Below, one piece after another: positions 45,300 through 57,802 of a DNA stretch of 64,000 nucleotides. This stretch comes from Gnetum montanum (taxonomy: Eukaryota > Streptophyta > Gnetopsida > Gnetales > Gnetaceae), in the NCBI GenBank assembly GCA_015680685.1, contig MNCI01008018.1:370069-434068 (forward strand). Reading direction: 5' to 3'. Each line of letters opens with the position of its first letter. Within the stretch, counting starts at the first letter, position 1. The notes below the pieces were generated by a model, which saw only the letters and a list, made by a program, of their open reading frames with translations, had not been told where the DNA came from and searched no databases. Both the position numbers and the translations under genes were made by a program.

Positions 45300-48200
45300 T
45301 GTCACATCAAGCATCCAATGGTGCTAAGTAGGCATCCAATGGAGGAGGAGGGGGTCTTACCTTCACTATTGGGGACACCAACATTGCCTAATGCTTGTGA
45401 CACATAAGCATAAAACTAATTAGTAACCAATAGCCAAAAACTATAACTTAAAGAAATTCAAAATTAAGATAAAAACATAAAAATCATCAAACCTACAGGG
45501 AATTTGATTCCATGAATTTTGAGGAAAGATGTTGAAGACTAGTCTACAAATGTTGGAAAATTTAATCTTTTGTCATGTTGGCCTAGTCAACATCCCCAAA
45601 ATTAATGCTTGTGAGGATGCTTTTCCTATCCACACCCATCCATGTCAGTGGCTCCTATGATACTATAGTTGTAGAGACCTTGTCTGCAACCATAGTGATC
45701 CAAGGAGAAGGGGATTCGGCTACCATAAGAGTGATTTCAAAGAGTTTGTAAGCACTCTTAGCCTAAATGCCCTAAATGAACAACTTCATCTTATGTCATT
45801 CAGTTATCTCCTTCTTTAGCCACTTTAAGTATGCCTCCCAATTAGCCTTATACTTCGTCTTATAATCTTTTTATTCCCAACCCCACTCTAAGACCTAGAC
45901 ATAATAATCCTTCTAGTCTTTGATCTTTCAAGAGATCAGATCCATCTACATCTGCTACTCAACCAGCTCCTTAGCAAGGGTAACCTTGTCATGGATCGTA
46001 TGCAAGTAGTGGGCCTACGTGATCTCTTTGGTCCATAAATTCTCCACAAAGGCCTTATGATCCTTGAGATCCCTAATCCTCTCAACTTGCCTCTTGGTTT
46101 CCTCCCTCAAGGCCATAACTTATTCCCATAGGGATTCTTTGAACCTTTGAAACTCCCATGAAGTTTTTGCACATGAAACTGCAAGAATAGTGGAAATTTC
46201 TTATAACATCAGGGGGACATTTTGAGTGTTGGGAAAAGCACTTAGGCAAGGATTCAATCTCCAAGTCATGGTCTAGGTCCCACATAATTGATGGTACTAA
46301 AAATGACAAGAATAACCATAAACATAATAAACAACTAAGATAGCCATAGCATAAGCCAAATATACCTCTAAAATCCATAGCAAAATGACTAAGGCATAGC
46401 AAAATATAGTTCTTACTGATCTTGGGTGCAACTTGTTGCAACCAATCAATGATGTCATTTGCCACTTTGCACATGAATTCTATCTTTTCTGGGACCTCTA
46501 TCTATAGCTTCATGTGAAACGTGGATGTAGAGGCCTTCGCTAGTGGCTCAGGAACTACAATAAGAATAATAATCATCAAGAGGTTAGAATGAAAACTAAG
46601 CATAAGACCATAGGCTATAACAAGTAGAATAAAGGCATAGGCATACTTGGATCCTCATACTCATCAAGGATAATGACTGAGGGCTCCCCAGGTAGTGGAT
46701 CACTGAACAACACATCTAGATCATCCACATCAACCTTGGCTAATCCTTCAGCCTCATGTTGCTATAAAAGAGCCTCCTCTACATGTCTTTGTTTCTCTGT
46801 TGCAACAATGACCACACACCTTTGCTCCTCAACAACACTTCTTCACTTCTCCTCTACATGTCTCTACTCTTCTTTCACAATGGCAACTTGAGCTACCATC
46901 TCCTACCACTGATCTATAGTCATAACCCATTAGACAAGTTAACACATGTACCATAATATATAAAACATCACATAGCCAAAAACATTAAAAATGTAGCTAA
47001 ACTTACTTACAACTACCCAATGTGACCAGTTGAGCCTGAAGAGGATCTTCTACTTGGTGGGTGGCTATTATGCTAGTGGTGCTTCCTCTATGGGCCATTT
47101 CAACTTGGTCCTATCTACCCCATTAGCCTTGGAGTCCAACTATCAGGCTCTCCTGATGTTCGATGGAATTATTAAAGCCTCCACCCCTGCACTATTAGGG
47201 GATTCACACTACGTACCATCAAATCCTTTGATAGTAATAGATAGCAAGTCTTCCATGTTTTCCATTGGATTCTAGGCCTTCATAGTTGGATAAAGATGAT
47301 TTATCTAAGGCCTAGAGAGTTGGTTTGGATTCTGGCTTACCCATCATCCATTCCTACTCACCACAAAAAACTCTACAAATCTCTTTAAATAACCTACAAA
47401 AAATGCATAATACATGTGGATTATCATAGAGGTGTCTTTGCGGAGTTTGAGGATTTCCTCCTTGAGGCCCATAGCCAAGGAAGTAGCCTAGTTGAAATGA
47501 GTATCCTCCATCAAGACCTTTGTAAAGGTCCATCCCTATGCAATACCAATTATCTTCTTTTTTGACAATAGTTTAGAAGAGGCACAAGATCAGAACAAAG
47601 GATGAGATTTCTTTACTTTAAGATTCATAAATCCATCCAAGGCAAGTCTAAAGTGGTCCTTGCTCATACCATACCACTCCTTAACTTCCCCACGATGGTT
47701 GACCTCCTTCACTAGTTTGGTGACAACTATCATCCCATCAATAGGAATACCAAACAAGTCACAAAAGGTTGCCTCACTGATGGCAATGATGATTTTTATG
47801 CCTTGGATTGTGGTGCAGAACACATTGGCTTCTACATCAAAGGAGTCAATGATGTTTAGCATCTTTATGCAAGGAATGGAAGGGATAGGCACCATGAACA
47901 CATTAAGCAAATCGACAAGCACGATATTTGTTTGGATGTTCCTAGACACCTACCCCCTCAACCACTCTTGCGCTAGCCCCACATCACTAAAATTTAGGAT
48001 GAGGGTATTTGCAAAGCTTTTAGAAAGGTATACGATAACATCAAAAGGAGTGGAAGGTCCTACAAGCCAAAAATAAATTCCTAGCATCCGTATAGGTACA
48101 TTTAGACCATAGATTAAGACCACAGGACACTTAAGATTCAAACAGCCATAAAAACTTATGTATAACATAAAAAACCATTCTTATTCTCACATTTCTTCTT

Positions 48201-48384
48201 CGTAATCAATGAAGCTCATTCAGGGGTCCCAGTGGCAATGCCTTTATCTCTAACACTCTTGGGGACCACCCACCAATTGTATGATCTTTTGGCAACTAAA
48301 CACTTCTTTTAAACAGGCTTGAATGTGTTGGTGTATTCATCGAAGTCCCCTCTTAACTATTCATATAAAACAGTTCTAATCTTG
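45300..48384 (-). pseudogene. Antisense coiled-coil ORF of retroelement, 3' part
   Basis: On the minus strand, broken frames from 48384 down to about 45300 read KIRTVLYE, DEYTNTFKPV, VYLSKSFANTLILNFSDVGLAQEW, then FDVEANVFCTTIQGIKIIIA, FCDLFGIPIDG, HRGEVKEWYGMSKDHF. A heptad-rich segment follows near 46900-46650 (KQRHVEEALL, HEAEGLAKVDVDDLDVLF) with the acidic VIILDEYEDP, and then CKVANDIIDWLQQVAPKISKN near 46474. The FxDLFGIPxDG block recalls the PTP-like fragment at 8323. Such antisense ORFs are known from Tat-lineage elements. The 5' part is at 55689-57802 across the LARD-like insertion. Confidence 0.5.
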
Positions 48385-48389
48385 GGACC
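48385..48389. repeat. Possible target-site duplication (ggacc), left
   Basis: GGACC precedes the left LTR. AGACC lies at 55684-55688, one base after the right LTR: a 4/5 match, hence uncertain. Confidence 0.35.
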
Positions 48390-49580
48390 TATTAAACCCC
48401 AAAAATTGGTTCAATTTTTAATAAGTATTTTTGTCAAAGGCATACATTTTAATTAATTTTATATTTTTAATTAGTGTTAAATTAATATTTATTGTATTTT
48501 AGTTTAGTGGTGAGTATTAGTTCATTATTATTAATTTATTAGTTTATTTTAATTAATATGATATATTATTATATATTAATTTATATTATATATAATTATC
48601 TATATTATGTAACCATTATATATAATCATGTATGTATATTATATAAAGACATTATATATTAATGTTTTATATATATATGTACACACACACAATTACATAA
48701 ACCATATAAACATTATAGTTAATTATAGTATACATGAACATTATAAAACTATCGTAGTTTACATTATATATATATTATTAAGGCACCATTGGTATCATTT
48801 GTCTCATTGTACTGCAACATGAAATATTAAATAACAATTGGCATTTGCACATCAAATTAAAAGAAGGAAGTCATCCATTATCCATACCATTGCAACAGCT
48901 TTTCATCTCCAAACCATTGCCATTTCCTACAGAAAAAAACTTATTAATGATTATGGTGGCCACGTTTTCACTTTTTTTTCCTTGCCAAACCATTAGGCAT
49001 TAACAATCCATTTACCATGATTGGAATGCAACTATTATATTCACCTTTAGCTCATCATTTTGTTTCAGTTTTATTTTATATGTTCTTACCATCTTCTATA
49101 GAAATCACAATGACGTGAAAATTATGAGAGGAGTTATGGAGACTAGAAGAACAAGCCTTTGATCAACTACTACTACTATTGTAGCCAATGTTCCACACAA
49201 CATCTAACTTGGAGGCCACGCTGGATGAACAGAAGATTTTACAATTCATCATGCCTACACTTTGTTGCTATTGGCAATGGGCAATTGCTCAGGAGAATGG
49301 CTACCATAGCTATTGTAATTTTAGTTAGTGTTCTAGTTTCCATTTGAAGGAAACCCACATTGTTGAGTTGTTGTTTCTATATAGTGGTAAGGTTTTCTTT
49401 TTCTGCAATCACCATTGTCACCATCATCCAAGAACACAACAATGCTTTCAACAACTAATAAGTCTAACAACAACGAGTCCAATAGCATTTTTCCTACCAA
49501 GAATGACCACCCAGCACTATTGGAATAATACTAAAAGTGAGGTTTTAGATCCACTAAGACACTGCTGCTAAGTTTTTGTA

Positions 49581-49790
49581 GGTCAAGGATCACATAGAGA
49601 ATTGCTCAACCCTACGACCCCCTCGTAGATGTTGTTCCATGGAACCAATGATCTTCCACTTGAAAATTACAAGAACATGTTTGGTTAGGGCATTTACTTT
49701 GCCTCCAAGAGTGCACAGGGAATCTACACCAAAGGCAACAATAAGCTTCTACTATGTGAGGTTCTCCTAGGCTAACCTTTGACAGTGCCA
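49581..49790 (+). pseudogene. PARP catalytic-domain fragment (copy 1)
   Basis: Frame from 49581: RELLNPTTPS(stop)MLFHGTND, KNMFG(stop)GIYFASKSAQGIYTK, LLLCEVLLG. The HGT and GIYFA motifs carry the NAD-binding His and Tyr of ADP-ribosyltransferases (family pattern LLWHG[ST] ... MFGKGIYFAD..SKS..Y ... LLLCEVALG). The loop between HGT and MFG is about 20 residues shorter than usual. The TAG in MFG-x-GIYFA replaces the usual Lys codon by one base. The catalytic Glu region is not found. No introns seen within the fragment. Confidence 0.65.
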
Positions 49791-51087
49791 CTAGCATGAA
49801 CATGAGCATGAAGTACAGAAATCCACAATAGTAAGGTGGCATTCCAAGCACTCAAGTTTGTAAGAGGAATCAAGTCTCTTAGAAATAGATTGGTTGATGA
49901 CAACATAGCAGATGTGAACGTAAAAGATGTTAGATAGTTTCTAGGTTTCTACACGTGGAAAGAAGTGTTGGAGCTTCTAGAGAATGCGTCAGGTAGAAGT
50001 AGCAATGGTGATAGCAATAGCGTGCATAGCAGCAATGATTAGCATGTGATAGTGATGGTGTAGAGATAGGTAACATTGTAGCCAGTGGTGTAGGCATCTT
50101 GTAGATTGACGTAGAAGCATGCAACGTCAAAGGAGGTCGTTGGTGGTGTTGTTGTTGTTGTTACGAAGGAAAGTGAGGTGGCATAACAAATTCTAGGATT
50201 GTGTGATGTAGTAAGGATCTTTTACTTATGACATGGCAACCTTACATGCCATTACAGCAAGGTCAAGCTTCAAAGAATCTAAATCTAGCGTACAACAATA
50301 GATCTGCAACTTCATGTGATTCAATGTGTAATAAGGTCTTCCACCGTTTCCATCAAACTTCATACTAATCCAAGACTTTAAAGATGCCCAACTTAGTAAT
50401 TACACTAATTTAAATGGAATGGTATCTCATTCTTTTGTATCCATCTATTATTAAAATAATTATTTTAAAACATTGTTAAAGTATAAATACTCCTTCAACT
50501 TTGTATCTTTTGTGCAACCTGAGGTGTGAAACCCCAAGACCACCAAGTGCATTTTATGGGACATCTTTTTGTATAACTCATGCTATGAAACTCAGTAGGC
50601 ACCAAAGTTAGGCACCTAGGATTGATACCCAATCAAAAATAATATCATATTGAAATGCATTTTTTTAAAGAATTGTAATGTGAGGAGCTTTATGGCCATT
50701 AAAGACCATTAGAGTACATTGTTGGGCTATTGAGGTTGCTACACTATGGAAACAACTAGGCAGAATCACAAGATTAGGTGAAGTCTTCCTTGTAATCTTC
50801 ATAATTTATGCATGTATTTATAATTTCAATATTGATTTAATTATTAATTTTCATTCTTGAACTTAATGTTAAAAGTTAGGATACAAATTTATGATTTTAC
50901 TTATGAGTGACAATCATAAATATGGGATTTAATTGGATTTGATTCAAATTATTTATTATCTTGATGATTTCTTTGACTTTTTAACCTTCCTTCATCAGAT
51001 ACGACTCACAGGTCAATCATAGATGAGGTGACTTCTCTACAACAAAAGAAAAATAAATTTTAAAAGTATCTAACACCGAATTTTGCC
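49791..51087 (+). other. Remainder of 5' LTR, unassigned
   Basis: Bases 49830-49990 give a shared frame in both LTRs (ALKFVRGIKSL, DDNIADVNVKDVR, FLGFYTWKEVLELLENAS) that I do not recognise. It may be more captured coding sequence. The rest to 51087 is AT-rich. Confidence 0.35.
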
Positions 51088-51100
51088 TGGCTCATCAATT

Positions 51101-51118
51101 TGGCACTGTTGCTAGGCA
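51101..51118 (+). promoter_or_regulatory. Primer-binding site, tRNA-Asp type (degenerate)
   Basis: TGGCACTGTTGCTAGGCA matches the tRNA-Asp 3' end complement at 13 of 18 positions, 13 bases after the LTR end. The TCATCAATT before it resembles the LTR-PBS junction of the element at 1961. Confidence 0.6.
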
Positions 51119-53134
51119 AGTCACAAGGTCAATCATCATCAAGGGTTTAGTATATTTTTTATTTTATTTTATTTTAAAAAAATTTAATTGAATTTTTAAA
51201 AAAAGTATACATTTTTTCCATTCCATTTTATTTTATTCTCTTTTTTTTAAAAAATGGTCTACCTTAATTATTTTTTTTAATAATTTTTTTTAAAAAAGAA
51301 AATTATAAATTTTAATTACATATGATATATAATTAAGGGAAAACCAATAGTCTACAACTTTTATCTTAAAAATGTAAAGGGAAATAGGATATTCTATTGT
51401 GATTCAGAACTATAAAGAATTCGATAGCATCATGTCTGGAATGCAAAGGAGAAGGACAACTCCTCCTACCTTGAAATAGGTAGGTTTAAACCCAAAATCC
51501 AACCAAGGGTGAGCCTTAGACGAATAAGTGTCTTACACATAATAAATTTCATTTTTTTAAAACAATATTCTTTAAGTACATTATTCATAAGTCAAGGTGG
51601 CTACATAGCTTAGTTTAGGGTAATGCTTATTGGTTTTTTATTTCTATTAAATACTTACTTGGATGAGTAACTAAGGTGGAAAGGGTGTGTTATATTGAAC
51701 CTAGTTTCTTTGGTAGTAAAATGCATTTATCTATATTAAGCCATGTGAGCAACCCTTAGAGAATGAAATTGGCTCCCACAAGAACCTCATGGTTGAAGCT
51801 AGTCACATATTGAATTTCTTATGAAAAAGAAGAAGAAGAAATGATGAAAAAAATAAAAAGCAAGAAATGAAGAAAAAGAAGAGAAAAAAATGATCTTACA
51901 AGAACCTTCAATTATGAGCTGAGCCCCACTCTCACAAGAACCTTACAGTTGGGGCAATGCTTCAAGCTCACAATTTTAAGCATCCCAGAAGAACCCCCTT
52001 CTATATGCAGTGTTTAAGGGTTAGGCACCAATTACCAATCTACTCTCAATGTCACTACCTTAGCACTAAGGTATAACACTGGCAGCAAAGGAGTTACTCA
52101 TCCATAGTTGGTATCTTAATTGATGTCTTCACTTCTAATCATTCCTTTTACTTCATTATTTAGTTACTTTGCTTATGTTTCTTTATACTTTTAGACTATT
52201 TTTTTTCTTTGTTTTTGTTTTGTACTTCTCATATTTTTTTTTCTTTTATTTTTATCTCATTTTAAACTTTTGATATTCCTCTTTTTCATTTTTTGTCAAG
52301 TTATCATTCCATTTTTGTTTTACATGGTTATCTCTTTTGACTAGTGGTACTTTTGTGCATAGGTTTTCTTTGTGTTTCCCATCATGTCTTCCATAGGCGT
52401 AAGTCGTTGAGATCCCTACTATGGTAGCCAATGATGGATACTAACACTTGTTCACCCTTTTCCTTTAGTTTCCTCTTAGTCTGGATATATAAAACCCAGG
52501 GCAATTCTTGCTTTTGGTATATCATGTTTTCTTTTAATCATTTATCTTTGCTAATTAACCTAGGTATGTTCCATACCTTAGCTTAATTAAAGGGGGGGAT
52601 GCATGGATAACTAATTAATAAAGGATATGATAATAACATATAACCAATTGGAAGCTAAGCCAAGATCAAGTTAGGGAATGAGTTAGATATAAGTAATGCA
52701 TCTTGAATCCTTAAATCATAGGAAAGGTTTATGCCTTGAGGTTAGAAAGCATTCTTGCACCTAACAAAGTAGACCTTGAAAGGTAAAGTTTAGTCTAATC
52801 AATCTTAGGTAAGACCTTACTAATTGAGTTATATGTAGACTCATATCCAATAATAAGAATTTATCATCAAAATAGAAATAAGCATACATGCATAATTAGT
52901 AAATAAATCTTTGAACATTTGAATAAGTTTAATGTTTGTTTTGTTAATTTTTGATGTTGAATAGTGAATGTTAATAATTTGTCCTATGTGTTAAATTTTG
53001 AATAACTAAAAGAATATCTTGAAATAAATAACAATAGCATAATTTTTGTTTACTAATATGCATATATTAATGTTATTATTATTTTTATTATTACCTTTAT
53101 GGCCAAGCAATAGCCATAGGCTAGTTGGGGACTA
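51119..53134 (+). other. Non-coding internal region of LARD-like element
   Basis: No frame of note. Poly-A/T blocks at 51160-51300, an A/G-rich run near 51825-51890, a CAAGAACCTTACAGTTGGGGC-like pair at 51900-51960, and TTGGGGAC near the 3' LTR start as a weak purine tract. Confidence 0.6.
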
Positions 53135-53382
53135 TGTTAAACCCCAAAAATTGGTTCAATTTTTAATAAGTATTTTTGTCAAAGGCATACATTTTAATTG
53201 ATTTTATATTGTTAATTAGTGTTAAATTAATATTTATTGTATTTTAGTTTAGTTGTGAGCATTAGTTCATTATTATTAGCTTGTTAGTTTATTTTAATTA
53301 ATATGATATATTATTATATACTAATTTATATTATATATAATTATCTATATTATGTAAACATTATATATATATATAATTATAA

Positions 53383-53474
53383 NNNNNNNNNNNNNNNNNN
53401 NNNNNNNNNNNNNNNNNNNNNNNNNNNNNNNNNNNNNNNNNNNNNNNNNNNNNNNNNNNNNNNNNNNNNNNNNN
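53383..53474. other. Assembly gap (92 N)
   Basis: In the TA-rich part of the right LTR. By comparison with 48620-49028 some 390 bases are missing. Confidence 1.
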
Positions 53475-54168
53475 AGCTATTATATTCACCTTTACCTCAT
53501 AGTTTTGTTTTAGTTTTATTTTATATGCTCTCACCATCTTCTGCAAAAATCATAGTGACAGGAAAATTATGAGAGGAGTTATGGAGACAAGAAGAACAAG
53601 CCTTTGATCAACTACTATGGCTATTACAACCAATGTTCCACAGAACATCTAGCTTGGAGGCCACATCAAATGAATAGAAGATTTTATGATTCGTCATGCC
53701 CACACTTTGCTGGTATTGGCAATGAGCAGTTGCTCAAGAGAATGGCTACCATAGTTGTTGTAATTTTAGTTGGTATCGTGGTTTTCATTTAAAGGGAACC
53801 CATGTTGCTGAGTTGCTATTTTTATGTGGTGCCATAGACTATGGATCCACCGTTATATGTTTATCCTACTCTAGTTCCATGGGCTTGTTTAACAGCTTCA
53901 TCATTTGGGAAGAGAGATATGTATTGAATTTCTATATCATGATGTCGCTCATTCTAGAGCTGATTGAGATGCTGTGGCAAGGTTTTCTTTTTCTACAATC
54001 ACCGTTGTCACCATCATCCAAACACAACAATGCTTTCAACAATCGATAAGTCTAATAGCAACAAGTCCAACAACATTTTTCCTACCAAGAATGACCACCC
54101 AACACTATTGGAATGATACTGAAAGTGAAGTTTTAGATCCACTGAGACACTGCTGCTAAGTTTTGGTA

Positions 54169-54366
54169 GGTCAAGGATCACACAGAGAATTGCTCAACCC
54201 TATGACCCTCTCGCAGATGTTGTTCCATGGAACCAACGATCTTCCACTTGAAAATCACAAGAACATGTTTGATTAGGACATCTACTTTGCCTCCAAGAGT
54301 GCACAAGGAATCTACACCAAAGGCAACAATAAGCTTCTACTATGCGAGGTTTTCCTTGGTTGATCT
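54169..54366 (+). pseudogene. PARP catalytic-domain fragment (copy 2)
   Basis: Same fragment in the 3' LTR: LLNPMTLSQMLFHGTND (the first stop of copy 1 is a Gln codon here), KNMFD(stop)DIYFASKSAQGIYTK, LLLCEVFLG. The stop before IYFA is shared by both LTRs, so the fragment was already broken when the element copied itself. Confidence 0.65.
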
Positions 54367-55688
54367 CTAACAGTGCCACTGCCATGAACATGAGCATGAA
54401 GTATAGAAATCGACAATAGTAAGGTGACATTCTAGGCACTCAAGTTTGCAAGAGGAGTCAAGTCTCTTGGAAAGAAACTAGCTGATGATAATGTAGTAGA
54501 CGTGAACATAAAAGATGTCAAACAATTTCTAGGTTTCTATGCATGGAAAGAAGTGTTGAAGCTTCTAGAAAATGCATCTAGTAGAAGCAGCCATGGTGAT
54601 GGTAGTGATGCACACAGCAGCAATGGTTATAGTAGGTGATAGCAATGGCACAGAGATAGGTAGCATTATAGCCAGTGGTGCAGGCATCTTGCAGATTGAT
54701 GTAGAAGCATGCGACGTCAAAGGAGGTCATTGGTGGTGGTGTTGTTGTTGTTGCGAAGGAGAGTGAGGTAGCCTAACAAATTCTGGGATTGTGTGGTGTA
54801 GTAGGGATCTTTTATTTATGATGTGGCATCATGACATGCCATTACAAGAAGGTCAAGCTTCAAAAGAATCTGAATCCAGCATACAACAGATTTGCACCTT
54901 CATGTGGTTCAACATGTGATAAGGTCTTCCACCATTTCTGTCAAACTTCATACTAATCCAAGATATTAAAGATGCCCAACTTAGTAATTACACTAATGTA
55001 AATGGACTGGTATCTCATTCTTTTGTATCCACCTATTATTAAAATAATTATTTTTAAACATTGTTAGAGTAGAAATAATCCAACTTTGCATCTTTTGTGC
55101 AACCCAGGGAGTCAAACCCTAGGGCCACCAAGAGCATTTTATGGGATATCTTTTGTGCAACTCAGGGTGTGAAACCCAATAGGCAACAAAGGTAAGAACC
55201 TAGGATTAATACCCAATCAAAAACCATATCATATTGAAATTAGTTTTCTTTGAAGAATTGTAATGTGAGGATTTGTTGAGCTTTGTGGCCACTAAAGACC
55301 ATTAGAGTCCATTGTCAGGTTGTCGAGGTTGCTACACTTTGGAAACAACAAGGGAAAATCACAAGATTAGGTGAAGTCTTCCTTGTAATCTTCATAATTT
55401 ATGTATGTATTTATGATTTCAATATTGATTTAATTATTAATTTTTCATTCTTGAACTTAATGTTAGAAGTTAGGGTGAAAATTTATGATTTTACTTATGA
55501 GTGATAGTCATAAGTATGGGATTTAATTAAATTGGATTCTAATTATTTATTATCTTGATAATTTATTTGACTTTTTAACTATTCCTCCCTGGGATATGAC
55601 TTGTAGATCAGTCACAAATGAGGTGACTTTTCGACAACAAAAGAAAAATAAATTTTAAAGGTATCCAGCACCAAATTTTGCAAAGACC

Positions 55689-57802
55689 CTTGGTAAACTC
55701 ATTCAACATGGTTTAGGACATCACCAAGACTTGATCATTCTTGATCAAGCCTTGATCATTAACCCTATACCTATAAGATGCATGTAAAATTGACAAGTTA
55801 GGAAATGTGACCAAACTAGTAAAGCCAAGATATTAAAAACCTATAATAACCATGCTTAGACTTGTAGGCAATACATGTTTCTTGGAGGATTCTAGAACAA
55901 GGTGTTGACTCTATACACCATCATTAGAGCATTATTAACATTGTACTAAGAATACTTTGGCATCCTCTAGATGTCTGAAAGGTAACATGTACCGATAGTA
56001 TTCTTAGTCTCCATCGGGTCTCCTATTGCCAGGGTCTATGGATTGTCAATTATGAACCTAGTGATCAACCTTGTAAACGTAGGTAGCAAGGTCTCCACTA
56101 TAACCTTGGCCATATCTACAAACAAGTGTAACCACAATATCATACTAAATTTCTGTAGGATGTTGGAACCATAGTGAGCCCCTCTCTAGGACCATGTCAG
56201 GCAAAGGGGTTCTTGCCTTGGGTTGGCTAATGTAACATAGGATGCCAACTAGCTCAACCATGATGACTATGGGTTTCAGTAGGGCCCTACATGAGGAAAC
56301 AAGAACACTATTAGGATCATGTCTCAAAACTTAGAATTTCTTAACAAATTTTACAAAACATCCTAGTTGGGGGTGAAATTAGCCTCCATAAAAAACTCTA
56401 AGGTGTTTGTTAAAATTTATTAAGGAATTTGACAACAACATTGTTACAACCCTTGTAGCCTTCACACATTGTATCCAAAATCATGCCTTAGTATAAAACC
56501 ACATTGACAAAAATAGCTTTACAACCTACAAAACAGCCATAGGAAGATGCTTACTAAAAATAGTAAAAAAATTTTGATTTTCTTGAAACTAAATTTAGAA
56601 CATTACCAACATCTTAGGGCATCCCTAGGAGCATGGGACATTGACAAGAAAAATTTCTAAGCATGTCAACACTGTCCATATCCAAGGGATAAAGTTGATA
56701 CAACCATGACAAAGCCTAATTTACATAACATTAATGAAAAATTAATAAAAAATTCATTACAATTCCAATTTCAATGATTCCACCACTAAAGGAATATTGA
56801 AATCATAAAATTTGTAACCATAACCAAAGAAAGCTAAAACCCATAGCCATTTTTCCACAAAAAAAATAGCCAAATTTACATAAATGTAGTCGTCACTGTA
56901 AACCCCCTTTCATGTAGGGTTGGCAAAAAATTTGCCAAGAATTCATTTGAGCTCCAATTGGAGTGAATCCACCACCATTTGAAAGCTTTTATCAAGTCCT
57001 ACACTTCCATAGAAATAGAAAATTCAAAATTCAAAAAAAAATTGTAAACTTTCATAAAAAATCTGAAAATGGCATGAACAAAAAATATGCAATGTAACCA
57101 AAATGGCCAGATCCTCCCCATTACAATGCCAAAATGAATGAAACCATAGCCAAAAGAAACCTCAAATCTAATGCTAAAGAACCATACCTTATATTTTGAT
57201 ATCTCGTAACCACTTATTTGGAAAAAATTGTACAACTAGGGTTTCCTTTTTTACAATAAACATTAAAAAAACATAAAATTTACAAAACCCATTTTCCAAA
57301 ACACATTTAAAAAACCCAAACAATGAAAAAAAACCTTAGGAAGGAATAAAGACCATTAAAATATTAGGTAGGATTTAGTTAAAATAAAATTTTACCAAAC
57401 ACTCTTGCCCAGATCTGAAAAAATGGCTCCACCCCCAAACTGGTGAAAAAAGTACATGGAAAGAATAAATCTAATTTTAAAATTGAATCAAATAATGCCT
57501 AAATTACTGAATGACCCTAGATCTATGTAGAAACTAGCAAAATACAAGGTGGAATTTCATTGAAATTTAATTTTATCAACCTCCTTAGCATAGATCTAAG
57601 AAAAATGTCCTCTCTCCTAATTAGGAAAACACAAAAAAAAATGACTAGGTAACTGCGAAAAAGGGCTAGGAATGGCCTACCTTGAGGTGAGTGAGGATGA
57701 TGCTTAGATTGAAGCTAGCTTGGGCAACTAGGAGATGCCCTATGCAGCATCATCTACCTCTTGGATCCTTGGGTTTCTACTACTACCTCCACGTTTCTTC
57801 AT
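55689..57802 (-). pseudogene. Antisense ORF of retroelement, 5' part
   Basis: The minus-strand ATG at 57802 opens MKKRGGSSRNPRIQEVDDAA, a short basic start like MAPKRRQQGG of the third ORF at 5437. Bases 57730-56400 give no continuous frame and may be intronic or untranslated. From about 56400 down to 55690, pieces such as FFMEANFTPN, LASYVTLANPRQEPLCL and FVDMAKVIVETLLPTF continue toward the part at 48384. Function unknown. Confidence 0.4.

Larger units (their letters stand above)
48390..51087 (+). repeat. 5' LTR of LARD-like element
   Basis: 2.7 kb. An AT-rich start (48500-48790 is almost pure TATA/ATTA repeats with an ACACACAC tract) is followed by a unique part from about 49020 on. Matches 53135-55682 except for a ~150-base block near 53820-53980 that is missing here. 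Confidence 0.8.
48390..55682 (+). mobile_element. LARD-like retrotransposon with ~2.6-kb LTRs
   Basis: Direct LTR copies 48390-51087 and 53135-55682 start TATTAAACCCC / TGTTAAACCCC and end ATTTTGCC / ATTTTGCA. They flank a 2-kb internal region with a tRNA-Asp type primer site and no coding. Long LTRs with a short non-coding interior define a large retrotransposon derivative (LARD). The element lies inside the antisense ORF: minus-strand reading resumes in frame-like fashion across the two edges (TKGL | GPKIRT). Both LTRs carry a PARP-like gene fragment. Confidence 0.8.
53135..55682 (+). repeat. 3' LTR of LARD-like element
   Basis: Pairs with 48390-51087. The 92-base N run at 53383-53474 stands where the left LTR has about 400 bases, so the gap length is nominal. 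Confidence 0.8.

Noticed and set aside
48540-48800. Origin or scaffold-attachment region from the TA-rich tract
   Set aside because: Composition alone. It is the repeat-rich start of an LTR and no specific motif supports a function.
49612-49851. Minus-strand Cys-rich small protein in the LARD LTRs
   Set aside because: Present in both LTRs but antisense to the PARP-like motifs, which explain the open frame.
53303-53572. Coding ORF across the N gap
   Set aside because: The frame is open only because unknown bases are read as X. The flanks are TA repeats in an LTR.
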